Shown: positions 1 to 8,083 of the stretch, in pieces
Numbering within the stretch: position 1 is the stretch's first letter
Layout: every line of letters starts with the position of its first letter
Assembly (NCBI RefSeq): GCF_002743055.1
Contig: NZ_PDYM01000004.1
Span: 90,826 to 154,825, forward strand
Length of the DNA: 64,000 nt
From: Sporosarcina sp. P13
Lineage (GTDB): Bacteria > Bacillota > Bacilli > Bacillales_A > Planococcaceae
Reading direction: 5' to 3'
The notes under the pieces: generated by a model
Databases searched by the model: none
Told to the model about the DNA's origin: nothing
The model's input: the letters and a program-made list of their open reading frames with translations, nothing else
Position numbers and translations under genes: made by a program

Positions 1-45
1 GATAGTGAATTGATCACGAATCTAAAGTTCTTACGCGATTTGTAA
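1..45 (+). CDS. 3' end of an upstream gene, possibly pstS (partial)
   Basis: Frame 1 is open from the window edge to a TAA at 43-45 and would encode the last 14 residues of a protein. The following genes are the phosphate permeases pstC and pstA, and the phosphate-binding lipoprotein PstS normally precedes them, so this is probably the pstS tail. The fragment is too short to recognise on sequence alone; the call rests on position. Confidence 0.3.
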   Translation, partial: DSELITNLKFLRDL

Positions 46-64
46 ATAGCAGTTACATGTGACG

Positions 65-89
65 GGAGGAAGAAGTAATTCTTCACTCC
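65..89 (+). promoter_or_regulatory. Intercistronic stem-loop upstream of pstC
   Basis: GGAG+GAAGAA (65-74) pairs with TTCTTC (79-84) and CTCC (86-89) around a GTAA loop, with one bulged A. There is no T-run after it. Such hairpins between a binding-protein gene and its permease genes commonly lower downstream expression or stabilise the upstream mRNA; that role is inferred. Confidence 0.5.
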
Positions 90-114
90 TGTATTACATA
101 TAGGGAGTGGAGCT

Positions 115-1053
115 ATGTTAACGAGACAGGATACTGCAAAAGAAATTCATTTCCAGCAGCTTGCGGAAAGGCATAAACGCCGTGTCGCACGTGAACGATG
201 GCTTCCCGTTGGACTATTTTTGCTGACTCTTTTATCAGTAATTACAACTATCGGCATTGTCGTTGTACTATTTTCCGAGACAATCAGTTTTTTTCAACGA
301 GTACCCATAATAGAATTTTTCACAGGTACGGTACTGAAACCTTTAAGTCAGACCCCGCAATTTGGCGTCTTACCGCTGCTTCTAGGTACGGTTTTATCAA
401 CTGCCATTGCGATGGTGGTAGCGGTTCCATTGGGTCTGATGACTGCCATTTATTTGAGTGAATATGCTTCTGCTCGCTGGAGAAAGTTTTTAAAGCCTGC
501 ATTAGAATTATTGGCAGGGATTCCGACGATAGTTTACGGCTTTTTTGCCTTCACTTTTGTGACACCCGTCTTACGAGAATGGATTCCAAGTCTACAAGCG
601 ACTAATTTGCTAAGTCCTGGAATTGTAATGGGGATCATGATCATTCCGATGATTGCCTCGCTTTCGGAAGATGCAATGCGTTCTGTACCCAATGCTTTGA
701 GAGACGGTGCATTTGGGTTAGGTGCAACTAAGCTAGAAGTGACGAGGAAAGTTGTTATTCCTGCAGCATTGTCGGGTATTATCGCCTCTGTTGTGTTAGG
801 AATTTCACGTGCTATTGGCGAAACGATGATTGTTACGATTGCTAGCGGTAGCTCAAAAAACTTCACACTAAACATTACAGAATCTATGCAAACGATGACA
901 GCTTATATTGTGGAAGTGACAGGCGGAGATGCTTCAGCAGGCACGACAGTTTATTACAGTCTATATGCAGTAGCTATGACGTTATTCGTGTTCACGCTCG
1001 CGATGAATATGCTAGCACGCTATATTTCCAATCGTTTTAAGGAGGAATACTAA
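115..1053 (+). CDS. pstC: Phosphate ABC transporter permease PstC
   Basis: This is one of the two membrane subunits of the high-affinity phosphate importer PstSCAB. The 312-residue protein has a basic N-terminus, a first membrane segment near residues 30-55 and a BPD_transp_1 core with the permease EAA-like loop (GAFGLGATKLEVTRKVVIP, about residues 198-216) that contacts the ATPase. The start has a GGGAGTGG ribosome site. Translation runs directly into pstA. Length and order match the family; Pho-type regulation is expected but no PhoP box is visible in the short upstream stretch. Confidence 0.93.
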   Translation: MLTRQDTAKEIHFQQLAERHKRRVARERWLPVGLFLLTLLSVITTIGIVVVLFSETISFFQRVPIIEFFTGTVLKPLSQTPQFGVLPLLLGTVLSTAIAMVVAVPLGLMTAIYLSEYASARWRKFLKPALELLAGIPTIVYGFFAFTFVTPVLREWIPSLQATNLLSPGIVMGIMIIPMIASLSEDAMRSVPNALRDGAFGLGATKLEVTRKVVIPAALSGIIASVVLGISRAIGETMIVTIASGSSKNFTLNITESMQTMTAYIVEVTGGDASAGTTVYYSLYAVAMTLFVFTLAMNMLARYISNRFKEEY

Positions 1054-1920
1054 GTGGTGACTAGAGGGTATTTTCGATATCGTATGATTACTAATCAATT
1101 CGCGAGGTTCGCCTTTCTTGCGGCTTCTTTGTTCGGTTTGCTTGTGCTGTTCGTATTATTGTATCGAGTGATTGAACAGGGAGCCGGTTGGCTTAACAGC
1201 GGATTTTTGACTGGGCGGCTTTCTACGCAGCCGGATCAAGCGGGAATTAAAGGTGCTGTTTTCGGTACATTGTGGCTAATGGCGGTAGTTATACCCCTTA
1301 CTACAATGGTAGGTGTGGGAACAGCAATCTATTTGGAGATGTATGCAAAGAAAGGGAAGTTACGTGGTTTGATTCAAACGAATATCGCAAACTTAGCAGG
1401 GGTACCTTCAATTGTCTATGGAATCTTAGGTATGACACTTTTTGTACGCGCACTTGACTTCGGAAATATTGTGTTGGCTGGCGGCTTGACGATGTCGCTA
1501 CTCGTGTTGCCGATTGTTATCGTTTCCAGTCAGGAAGCAATACGTGCTATTCCTAGTTTTTTAGGGGAGGCATCTTACGGTTTAGGCGCTACGAAATGGC
1601 AAACTATTAAATCCGTCTTATTACCGGTCGCGTTGCCTAGCATGTTGACAGGATCCATTTTAGCTTTATCACGAGCGATTGGTGAGACGGCACCGCTAGT
1701 AGTCATCGGGATCCCTGCATTGCTATTGCCGATCCCGATGAACATTTTTGATAAATTTACGGTGTTACCGATGCAGATTTATTATTGGACAATTGATTCT
1801 TCACTACTTGCAGAATATGCGAACCTAGCGGCCGCAACGATTATAGTATTGCTAACCATTTTGTTTTTATTGAATGCTACTGCTATTATCATTCGGAATA
1901 AATTTGAGCAACGCTTTTAA
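1054..1920 (+). CDS. pstA: Phosphate ABC transporter permease PstA
   Basis: This is the second membrane subunit of the phosphate importer. The 288-residue protein has six predicted membrane segments and an EAA-like loop (ASYGLGATKWQTIKSVLLP, about residues 171-189). The GTG start abuts the pstC stop and has an AAGGAGG site at 1038-1045. The usual next gene, the ATPase pstB, is missing: the last 54 bases overlap the 3' end of a convergent methyltransferase gene. The ATPase must therefore be encoded elsewhere or be lost; no defect is visible in pstA itself. Confidence 0.93.
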   Translation: MVTRGYFRYRMITNQFARFAFLAASLFGLLVLFVLLYRVIEQGAGWLNSGFLTGRLSTQPDQAGIKGAVFGTLWLMAVVIPLTTMVGVGTAIYLEMYAKKGKLRGLIQTNIANLAGVPSIVYGILGMTLFVRALDFGNIVLAGGLTMSLLVLPIVIVSSQEAIRAIPSFLGEASYGLGATKWQTIKSVLLPVALPSMLTGSILALSRAIGETAPLVVIGIPALLLPIPMNIFDKFTVLPMQIYYWTIDSSLLAEYANLAAATIIVLLTILFLLNATAIIIRNKFEQRF

Positions 1921-3063
1921 TTCATTTTCCAAAAAAGGTGTCGCTTGTAACAGATTACGGAACGCAATGTAGCGATCTATTTGCGCTTGATTCGGTTGCT
2001 TGTCATTGCGATATGCGCGGATTAAAATATTTTTTGGTGTATGTTCCATATCGATAAACTCGACAAGCTGTGACTCGTAACCAACCAAGGTTAGCAACTC
2101 TGCGCGGATCGAGTCAGTCGCGAGTGCTGCGAACCGTTCTTTCACTAAGCCGTGTTGCAGCATGACATCAAGCACAGGTGCTTGTAGCTGGGTAAACAGC
2201 TCATGCTGACAGCAAGGTACAGAAAGTATAACGGAAGCTCCCCATGTAACTGCTTTTGCAAGCGCCATATCGGTCGCCACATCGCATGCATGCAATGTTA
2301 CGACCATATCTACAGCGGTGTCCCCTTCGTACTCATTAATATCCCCAACTAAGAACTCCAGTTGATCGTACTGTAAATCATGTGCGATTTCCTGGCATTC
2401 TTCAATCACTTCTTTTTTCAGATCCAGTCCAGTGACTCGAATGTCTAGTCCCTTTTCAATTCGCAAATAATGATACAGTGCAAACGTCAAATAAGACTTG
2501 CCAGAGCCGAAATCTAAAATACGGATGGAGCGGTCTTTTGGCAAGTGAGACAGCGTATCGTCGATCAATTCAACAAAACGATTGATCTGACGGAATTTGT
2601 CGTGCTTCTGACTTTTCACCTTACCTTCGGGTGTTTGTACACCTAAACGAATGAGGAATGGATAGGGTGTACCTTCTTTCAGGGCATATTGCTTCGTACG
2701 GTTATGTGCATAATCGACAGTCTTTTCCGTATCCAAAAATATCCGTTTAATCGATACTTTCATTTTCTTGGAAATTTGGATCTGTAGCGTTTCATTAGTT
2801 AAATCAATATGGAATTGCTTATAGTTTTCAAGCGCTTGTTGTACTGGTTGCTCTACGTCATCGAAGGCAACATTTTCGTGCTTGAGAACACGTTCATGTT
2901 GATATTCGAATTGGATATGAAGTTCACCTTTTAATACTAAAGGCTTCAGTTTAATTCGTTTGATTTCATTGGACTTCAATCGTGGCTGACTAATTGTCGC
3001 GCGTATGAAAGTTCCATCTGTCATGCGTTTCTGGAGAAGTTCCAGTACGTCATCTACTGACAT
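1867..3063 (-). CDS. Class I SAM-dependent methyltransferase (Methyltransf_32-like)
   Basis: The 398-residue protein has an N-terminal region of unknown role (about 1-170) followed by a Rossmann methyltransferase domain. The SAM-binding glycine motif ILDFGSGKSYLTFAL lies near residue 183, then acidic GLDLKK and the TLHACDVATD region. A GSVPCCQ-like segment (LSVPCCQHEL) follows. The substrate is not predictable; relatives are annotated only as methyltransferases. It is the last gene of a reverse-strand group with nfrA and the deaminase. Its final 18 codons lie antisense to the end of pstA. Confidence 0.8.
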   Translation of the reverse strand: MSVDDVLELLQKRMTDGTFIRATISQPRLKSNEIKRIKLKPLVLKGELHIQFEYQHERVLKHENVAFDDVEQPVQQALENYKQFHIDLTNETLQIQISKKMKVSIKRIFLDTEKTVDYAHNRTKQYALKEGTPYPFLIRLGVQTPEGKVKSQKHDKFRQINRFVELIDDTLSHLPKDRSIRILDFGSGKSYLTFALYHYLRIEKGLDIRVTGLDLKKEVIEECQEIAHDLQYDQLEFLVGDINEYEGDTAVDMVVTLHACDVATDMALAKAVTWGASVILSVPCCQHELFTQLQAPVLDVMLQHGLVKERFAALATDSIRAELLTLVGYESQLVEFIDMEHTPKNILIRAYRNDKQPNQAQIDRYIAFRNLLQATPFLENELKALLKFIPNDNSSSIQ

Positions 3064-3085
3064 GGTTTGACACTCCTGTCATTCT

Positions 3086-3817
3086 TCAGTTAAAGAGAAA
3101 TCCTTGTTTCTCTAAGAATGCTTTAATATGTGGACGATTAGGTGTTTCTAGGAAGTCTGCCATTTCTTCTGTCCATTTTGCATCCCGTTGATTGGAATCG
3201 CGGCTTGCATAGTATTCTTGCATGATTTTATCGTATGCAGGTAGTACTTCTTTATATTGTTCTTCGTTATACGTATTTTCGTGTAATACAGCTTCTACTG
3301 GTAGGCGGGGCTTTACGCCATTTGCTTCGTTTGGAACGCCGATGGACATACCGAATAAAGGTACAACGCCTTTTGGTAATTCTAGTATGTTTGAAATTTC
3401 TTCGATTTTATTCCGCACTCCACCGATATAGCAAATGCCATATCCTTTTGACTCAGCTGCGATGACTACGTTTTGGGCGAATAAACCTACATCAATGGCA
3501 CCTACTAAGACGTTTTCTGCTACTGTATAGTCGATTTCACGGCCATGTAAGCGAGCAGCATGTGATAAACGATTATAGTCCATGCAAAATACTAATGTCG
3601 CACCTGCTGTATAAAATTGACGACGGTTATTAGATAGTTCCGCTAGTTGACCCCGCTTCTCCGTGTCTGTTACATAGATGACCGAGCAAGCTTGCACAAA
3701 ATGTGAACTAGCCGCGTGTTGGCCTGCCTTGATTAATTCTACAACTGTTTCTCTTGAGATAGGCTCATCTTTATAGCGACGTACAGATGAGTGAGATGTT
3801 AATAAATTGATAACCAT
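3086..3817 (-). CDS. nfrA: FMN-dependent NADPH oxidoreductase, NfrA-type nitroreductase
   Basis: The protein belongs to the nitroreductase superfamily, which uses FMN and NAD(P)H to reduce nitro compounds, flavins or quinones. The 243-residue length and N-terminal HSSVRRYKDEPI motif, which binds the FMN phosphate, fit NfrA. A conserved GICYIGGVRN segment occurs near residue 127. The ATG has a GGAGGG site. A hairpin lies in its upstream region (3841-3864). Family NfrA proteins respond to thiol and heat stress; no matching promoter could be confirmed here. Confidence 0.85.
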   Translation of the reverse strand: MVINLLTSHSSVRRYKDEPISRETVVELIKAGQHAASSHFVQACSVIYVTDTEKRGQLAELSNNRRQFYTAGATLVFCMDYNRLSHAARLHGREIDYTVAENVLVGAIDVGLFAQNVVIAAESKGYGICYIGGVRNKIEEISNILELPKGVVPLFGMSIGVPNEANGVKPRLPVEAVLHENTYNEEQYKEVLPAYDKIMQEYYASRDSNQRDAKWTEEMADFLETPNRPHIKAFLEKQGFLFN

Positions 3818-3840
3818 GTAATCCCTCCGTATTCATTTTC

Positions 3841-3864
3841 TTAGGAGAAACGTTTCGCTCCTAA
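3841..3864 (-). promoter_or_regulatory. Hairpin in the nfrA upstream region
   Basis: TTAGGAG (3841-3847) pairs perfectly with CTCCTAA (3858-3864); the ten-base loop contains the palindrome AAACGTTT. On the reverse strand it lies between the deaminase stop and the nfrA start. A short A-rich stretch follows rather than a T-run, so a leader structure or operator is more likely than a terminator. Confidence 0.45.
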
Positions 3865-3914
3865 AACTCTTCTTTTATCCTACACTATTCTGACCTTTCG
3901 GGAAACACTGAGGC

Positions 3915-4382
3915 TTATTTAGTTTGTCGTTTATCCCACTCAATAAAAGGAGCAGTCGCGTTAGCGGGTTTTTGTTGGATGAATGGAATCGATCGCTTCT
4001 TTGGTGTTAGTTGCTGATCAGGGAAGAAGTTTTTCAGTGGATTCGCAAAGCCAACTTCTTCGTAGGCATCCTGTTTACTACAGGCGTAGTAGATTTCACC
4101 GATAGTTGCCCAGTACGAAGCACCTAAACACATTGGGCATGGTTCACCGCTCGCATATAATACACAGTCAGATAAATCAAGAGTCAGCAATCTAGCACAA
4201 GCTTCTTTAATCGCTAGTAATTCTGCATGCGCAGACGGATCGTATAAAGACTCTACAAGATTCGTACCTGAACCGATGATTTCACCATCTTTGACAATAA
4301 TTGCGGCAAAGGGTCCACCACCGTTTTTGACGTTTGTAATCGCCATTTCAATAGTAAGTTCCAACCACTTTTCATGATTCAT
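3915..4382 (-). CDS. guaD: Nucleoside/guanine deaminase (CDA family, GuaD-like)
   Basis: This is a zinc-dependent deaminase of about 155 residues. The zinc site is visible as HAE (with the catalytic Glu) and PCPMC, typical of guanine deaminase and tRNA adenosine deaminase relatives; the C-terminal region resembles B. subtilis GuaD. I moved the start to the ATG at 4382 because AGGAGG precedes it at proper spacing, while the longer frame lacks a site. GuaD converts guanine to xanthine; other base deaminations remain possible. It is the first gene of the reverse-strand trio. Confidence 0.75.
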   Translation of the reverse strand: MNHEKWLELTIEMAITNVKNGGGPFAAIIVKDGEIIGSGTNLVESLYDPSAHAELLAIKEACARLLTLDLSDCVLYASGEPCPMCLGASYWATIGEIYYACSKQDAYEEVGFANPLKNFFPDQQLTPKKRSIPFIQQKPANATAPFIEWDKRQTK

Positions 4383-4556
4383 CCGAAATTCCTCCTGTCG
4401 AATATTCAAATTTCCCGGGAAATATTGACCGGAATCCTGTATCCATCATACAAAACTTTAGTGGTCTAGACAAAAAACTAGCAGAAAGACTGAAAATGAT
4501 GAACAGCTGTGCATGTTTGGTATGATAAAGAAACAATCGATCTGGAGGGGAATGCG

Positions 4557-5258
4557 ATGAGGTTAGATCACGTGGTGTATTTTACCGATAAGAAATTGAT
4601 GGACATTGTCTTGGACCAGCAACAACAGGGAAATGAAGCAATTATGGGAGGACGCCATGAGCAATGGGGAACAGCCAATGCATTGCTTTATATGAATAAC
4701 GGTTACATTGAATGGCTGACGGTAGAAGATGACAGTAAGGCGAAGCAAGCAGCGAGTACTCAACCACTTGTTGCACAAATTCTGCATGATCGATCAACTG
4801 GCGATGGCTGGGCAACGGTCTGTTTCTCTGTCGATGATATGGAAAAGTGGAAGGAAGAGCTAGACAATAAAGGTTTTCAAACGACCGCTATTCTTGACGC
4901 TTCTAGAAGAATGGAAAATGGGCAGTTGTTACGTTGGAAGATGTTGTTTGTTGAGAAAGATATAACATCGGAATTACCTTATCCGTTTTTCATAGAGTGG
5001 GAAGAAGCGGAAGAATCACGACTTTCACGGTTGTCTGATGTAGGCGCCCGTACGGCAGAACATGTAAAGAAAAAAATCACTGAATGCATTTTTCATGTAG
5101 AAAATCCATTAAGAGTAACAGGCGAGTGGGCAGTCTTGCTGTCACAGAAAGTAGGCGACGAAAATGACATCCGAGTTGGAGATGTTGTGTTTCGCTTCGC
5201 AGAAACGCAAGATAAACCTGAACGTTTAAAGGTTGTACGTTTTTCAACAGACGGTTAG
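4557..5258 (+). CDS. VOC superfamily / glyoxalase-like domain protein
   Basis: The 233-residue protein opens with MRLDHVVYF, the typical first strand of a glyoxalase-like (PF13468-type) fold, and repeats the vicinal-oxygen-chelate pattern further in. The start at 4557 is chosen for its GGAGGGG site; an upstream in-frame ATG at 4509 lacks one. No substrate can be inferred. It lies alone, 56 bases before hflX. Confidence 0.7.
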   Translation: MRLDHVVYFTDKKLMDIVLDQQQQGNEAIMGGRHEQWGTANALLYMNNGYIEWLTVEDDSKAKQAASTQPLVAQILHDRSTGDGWATVCFSVDDMEKWKEELDNKGFQTTAILDASRRMENGQLLRWKMLFVEKDITSELPYPFFIEWEEAEESRLSRLSDVGARTAEHVKKKITECIFHVENPLRVTGEWAVLLSQKVGDENDIRVGDVVFRFAETQDKPERLKVVRFSTDG

Positions 5259-5314
5259 TTAGTGTGACAACGGGTAAACTACTTATAAAGATGTGTTCGG
5301 GGAGGATGTAGGGT

Positions 5315-6583
5315 ATGGATGTATTAATAGAAGAGGCCATTATTGTTGGCGTCCATGAACAAAAGGATTTACATTTTGAATATGCAATGGAAGAATTGCG
5401 TAATTTGGCGGAAGCAATTGATGTGAAGGTTGTAGGTGAAGTGACGCAAAATCTAGAGCGTAGACATCCGGGCCATTATATCGGTAAAGGGAAGATCGAT
5501 GAAATCCGCGAAGTGTACGAAGAAACGGGTGCGAACTTGTTGATCTTCAATGATGAATTATCACCTTCTCAACTACGTAATTTAGAGAGAGAACTGGAAT
5601 GTAAAATTATTGACCGTACGATGTTAATACTTGATATTTTTGCTCGACGCGCGAGAAATAAAGAAGCGCAAATGCAAGTGGAGCTAGCACAGTTGCAATA
5701 TACATTGCCACGATTAGTCGGTTTACGGGCTTCACTTAGTAGACAAGGTGGAGGTACGGGTGGAGGCTTACAAAATAAAGGAGCCGGTGAAACGAAACTC
5801 GAACTCGATCGCCGAAAAATTGAAGATCAAATTGCCAAGCTTCACCGTGAATTAGAACATGTACGCGATCAGCGTGAAACGCAACGTAAGCAACGAGTAC
5901 GTAGTGGCATTCCTGTCGTTTCAATCGTTGGCTATACAAATGCTGGAAAGTCAACACTGATGAACCGCTTATTGCAGTATACCGATGTCGATGAGTCAAA
6001 AAAAGTAAGTGAAAAAGATATGTTGTTCGCCACACTTGAGACAGCTGTACGTAAAATCAAACTACCTGACAACAAAGAGTTTATTTTAACGGATACCGTA
6101 GGATTTGTCTCGAAACTACCTCACCACTTGGTCCAAGCGTTCCGTTCAACGTTAGAAGAAGCGAAAAATGCAGATTTATTGTTGCATGTCGTGGATGTCT
6201 CCAATGTAGAACACGGTCATATGATGGACGTGACAAATGAAACGTTACAAGATATCGGAGTAGAAAGTATTCCAACGGTGAATGTCTACAATAAAGCGGA
6301 TTTGGCGAATATTATCTATCCACGTGTGCAGGATCAAAGTATTTGGATGTCTGCGGGAGAGAATGAAGGCGCACCCGAGTTATTGAAATTAATTCAGAAA
6401 AACTTATTTAAAGAATACATTACGTGTAAGTTATTAATTCCGTATGATCGAGGAGAAATTGTCTCCCAGTTAAATGAGAATGCAGCTGTGAAAGATACTG
6501 CGTATGAAGAAGAGGGCACACTGATGACAGTTGAAATGCCAGAAAGTGAGTATGAGCGATTGCAAGAGTATGTATTGAAGTAA
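5315..6583 (+). CDS. hflX: Ribosome-associated GTPase HflX
   Basis: HflX binds the large ribosomal subunit and helps split or rescue stalled ribosomes under stress. The 422-residue protein has the N-terminal HflX domain with a glycine-rich GGGTGGG linker near residue 148, followed by a TRAFAC GTPase domain: G1 GYTNAGKST (about 206), G3 DTVGF, G4 NKAD. A GGAGG site precedes the ATG. A stem-loop terminator follows directly, so it is probably monocistronic. Confidence 0.93.
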   Translation: MDVLIEEAIIVGVHEQKDLHFEYAMEELRNLAEAIDVKVVGEVTQNLERRHPGHYIGKGKIDEIREVYEETGANLLIFNDELSPSQLRNLERELECKIIDRTMLILDIFARRARNKEAQMQVELAQLQYTLPRLVGLRASLSRQGGGTGGGLQNKGAGETKLELDRRKIEDQIAKLHRELEHVRDQRETQRKQRVRSGIPVVSIVGYTNAGKSTLMNRLLQYTDVDESKKVSEKDMLFATLETAVRKIKLPDNKEFILTDTVGFVSKLPHHLVQAFRSTLEEAKNADLLLHVVDVSNVEHGHMMDVTNETLQDIGVESIPTVNVYNKADLANIIYPRVQDQSIWMSAGENEGAPELLKLIQKNLFKEYITCKLLIPYDRGEIVSQLNENAAVKDTAYEEEGTLMTVEMPESEYERLQEYVLK

Positions 6584-6599
6584 TTGAAAACAAAAAAAT

Positions 6600-6637
6600 G
6601 CTGCACGCGCAATGCGTGCAGCCAAATCCTTTTTTCT
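6600..6637 (+). terminator. Terminator after hflX
   Basis: GCTGCACGC (6600-6608) pairs with GCGTGCAGC (6614-6622) around a five-base loop; a T-rich run (CCTTTTTTC) follows six bases later. The gap is slightly long for a classical intrinsic terminator. Confidence 0.65.
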
Positions 6638-6767
6638 TTATAAGAAGAGAAAGGGGGTGGGATATTTATAGTTTGCCCGCTCTCCAAATTTTTAAACCTT
6701 ATCTGAAAAATTAAGTAATACTACTCATGTCACTCGTTTTAATTGCCTATGGGTGACTTGGATAGAT

Positions 6768-6796
6768 TTGGTAGAAAGGATTCTATTCTGTATAAA
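6768..6796 (+). promoter_or_regulatory. Possible SigA promoter for the 6875 lipoprotein gene
   Basis: TTGGTA (6768-6773) and TATAAA (6791-6796) are spaced 17 bases, about 80 bases before the lipoprotein start. The rest of the 6623-6874 gap holds no open frame I would call a gene. Confidence 0.4.
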
Positions 6797-6874
6797 TCCC
6801 TATAACTTTGAACCTTTTTCCTAGTCCTCCCGTACAACTAAGAGAAGCCAATATGAAGAAGGAGAGATGTACAC

Positions 6875-7738
6875 ATGAAAAAGTGGACAATGACTGTAGT
6901 TGCTGTGGCATTGGCATTTGCACTAAGTGCTTGTGGACAGACAGCCGAACCGAAAGAAAATCCAATCACAGGAGAAAAAGAAGAAGTTGTGGTGAAGAGT
7001 GACTTGACTGCTGCTGATGTCATGAAGAAAGCAAGTGCTGCCGTGGAAGCGCAGCAAAGTATGCATTCTGAAATGGTCATGAAGCAAACGATGGAAATGG
7101 ATGGAGAAACACATGAAATTCATTCCACTATCGATATGGATATGATTTTAGAGCCGCTAGCTATGCGCCAGACGATGATCATGAAGATGGATGGCGAAGA
7201 TATGGCGATTGAGCAATTTATGACGGTAGATGGTTTCTTCATGAAAGATCCACAATCAGGTCAGTGGATGAAGTTCCCAGGCGATATGTATGAACAAATT
7301 ACAGGACAGATTGCAGATTCGCAAAGTACAGCCGTTGATTTTACTATGTATGAGCAATTTGCAGACGACTTTAAATTTGAGCAGACGAATGATGAATATA
7401 TCCTTTCACTAAAAGGTTCAGGCGAGAAATTCACTACGCTTCTGAAGGATATTATGGAGCAAAACATGCCAGCAGGAATGGATGAAAGTGAACTAGATAC
7501 CGTTTCTCAAATTGATGTTGAAAGTCTTGCTATCGAATTTACAATAGATAAGAAAACATTCTTCACTAAGAATTTCGACATAGATATGGTCATGACTATA
7601 GATGAAGAGGGTCAAAAAGTGAAAATCGATCAAAACATCATAGGTACGATGTCAAAAATCAATGAGATTGATGAAATCAACGTACCAAAAGAAGTCATTG
7701 ATAATGCAGCAGATATGAGCGAAATGATGGGGCGTTAA
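6875..7738 (+). CDS. Lipoprotein, DUF6612-like
   Basis: The 287-residue protein has a lipoprotein signal peptide ending in the lipobox LSAC with Cys at about residue 20, so it should be anchored on the outer face of the membrane. The mature part is acidic and methionine-rich with alternating strands, like the LolA/LppX-type fold of DUF6612 proteins, which may bind lipids. The start has a GAAGGAGAG site. No operon partner is evident. The exact function is unknown. Confidence 0.75.
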   Translation: MKKWTMTVVAVALAFALSACGQTAEPKENPITGEKEEVVVKSDLTAADVMKKASAAVEAQQSMHSEMVMKQTMEMDGETHEIHSTIDMDMILEPLAMRQTMIMKMDGEDMAIEQFMTVDGFFMKDPQSGQWMKFPGDMYEQITGQIADSQSTAVDFTMYEQFADDFKFEQTNDEYILSLKGSGEKFTTLLKDIMEQNMPAGMDESELDTVSQIDVESLAIEFTIDKKTFFTKNFDIDMVMTIDEEGQKVKIDQNIIGTMSKINEIDEINVPKEVIDNAADMSEMMGR

Positions 7739-7773
7739 CTAAAACTTCATACTGCAGTGTAAGTGAGAAAAAG

Positions 7774-7860
7774 ATAGGCTGCCGTTACGCGGTATTTCAG
7801 GCCGACCCACGTCCTATAGGGCCGCGTCGCAAGCTCCTTTAGTAGAGCTGATCCTTCATG
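7774..7860 (+). ncRNA. Candidate structured RNA element, GC-rich
   Basis: This stretch is richer in GC than its surroundings and has several complementary segments. ACGCGG (7787-7792) pairs with CCGCGT (7822-7827), AGCTC (7832-7836) with GAGCT (7845-7849), and ATAGG (7774-7778) with CCTAT (7813-7817); the first and last pairings cross, so they form a pseudoknot or are alternatives. A strong terminator follows at 7861. It could be a small RNA, a lipoprotein mRNA 3' UTR, or a dispersed repeat. I do not recognise a known riboswitch class. Confidence 0.4.
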
Positions 7861-7895
7861 AGTCGTCTACCGCACAGCGGAAGACGACTTTTTTG
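7861..7895 (+). terminator. Strong intrinsic terminator
   Basis: AGTCGTCT pairs with AGACGACT, then CCGC with GCGG after one A/A mismatch, with a three-base loop and a TTTTTTG tail. It ends the transcript of the lipoprotein gene and/or of the candidate RNA, ahead of the iron-uptake operon. Confidence 0.85.
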
Positions 7896-7961
7896 TTTTA
7901 TAAGAGGGAATACTACTGAAGCACTATATGATACATTTGATAGCATTAATCACAAAATGAA

Positions 7962-7976
7962 TGATAATGATTTTCA
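7962..7976 (+). promoter_or_regulatory. Fur box 1 (siderophore operon)
   Basis: TGATAAT-G-ATTTTCA fits the 7-1-7 Fur inverted repeat TGATAATnATTATCA with one mismatch. It lies just upstream of a possible -35 TTGACA at 7985-7990. Confidence 0.8.
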
Positions 7977-7984
7977 GTTAGATG

Positions 7985-8013
7985 TTGACATCGTAAATAA
8001 AACAAGTTAATCT
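7985..8013 (+). promoter_or_regulatory. Possible promoter of the siderophore operon
   Basis: TTGACA (7985-7990) is a perfect -35; 17 bases later lies TAATCT (8008-8013), a weak -10. The pair is flanked on both sides by Fur boxes, which fits iron-dependent repression. Confidence 0.5.
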
Positions 8014-8027
8014 AATTCTAGAGCGAA

Positions 8028-8042
8028 TGATAATCATTTTCA
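8028..8042 (+). promoter_or_regulatory. Fur box 2 (siderophore operon)
   Basis: TGATAAT-C-ATTTTCA matches the Fur 7-1-7 consensus with one mismatch and ends 41 bases before the yclN-type start. Its position downstream of the promoter would block transcription when iron is plentiful. Confidence 0.85.
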
Positions 8043-8083
8043 TTTAAGTGAAAAAGCTCAAATATTCGATATCGGAGTTCTTC

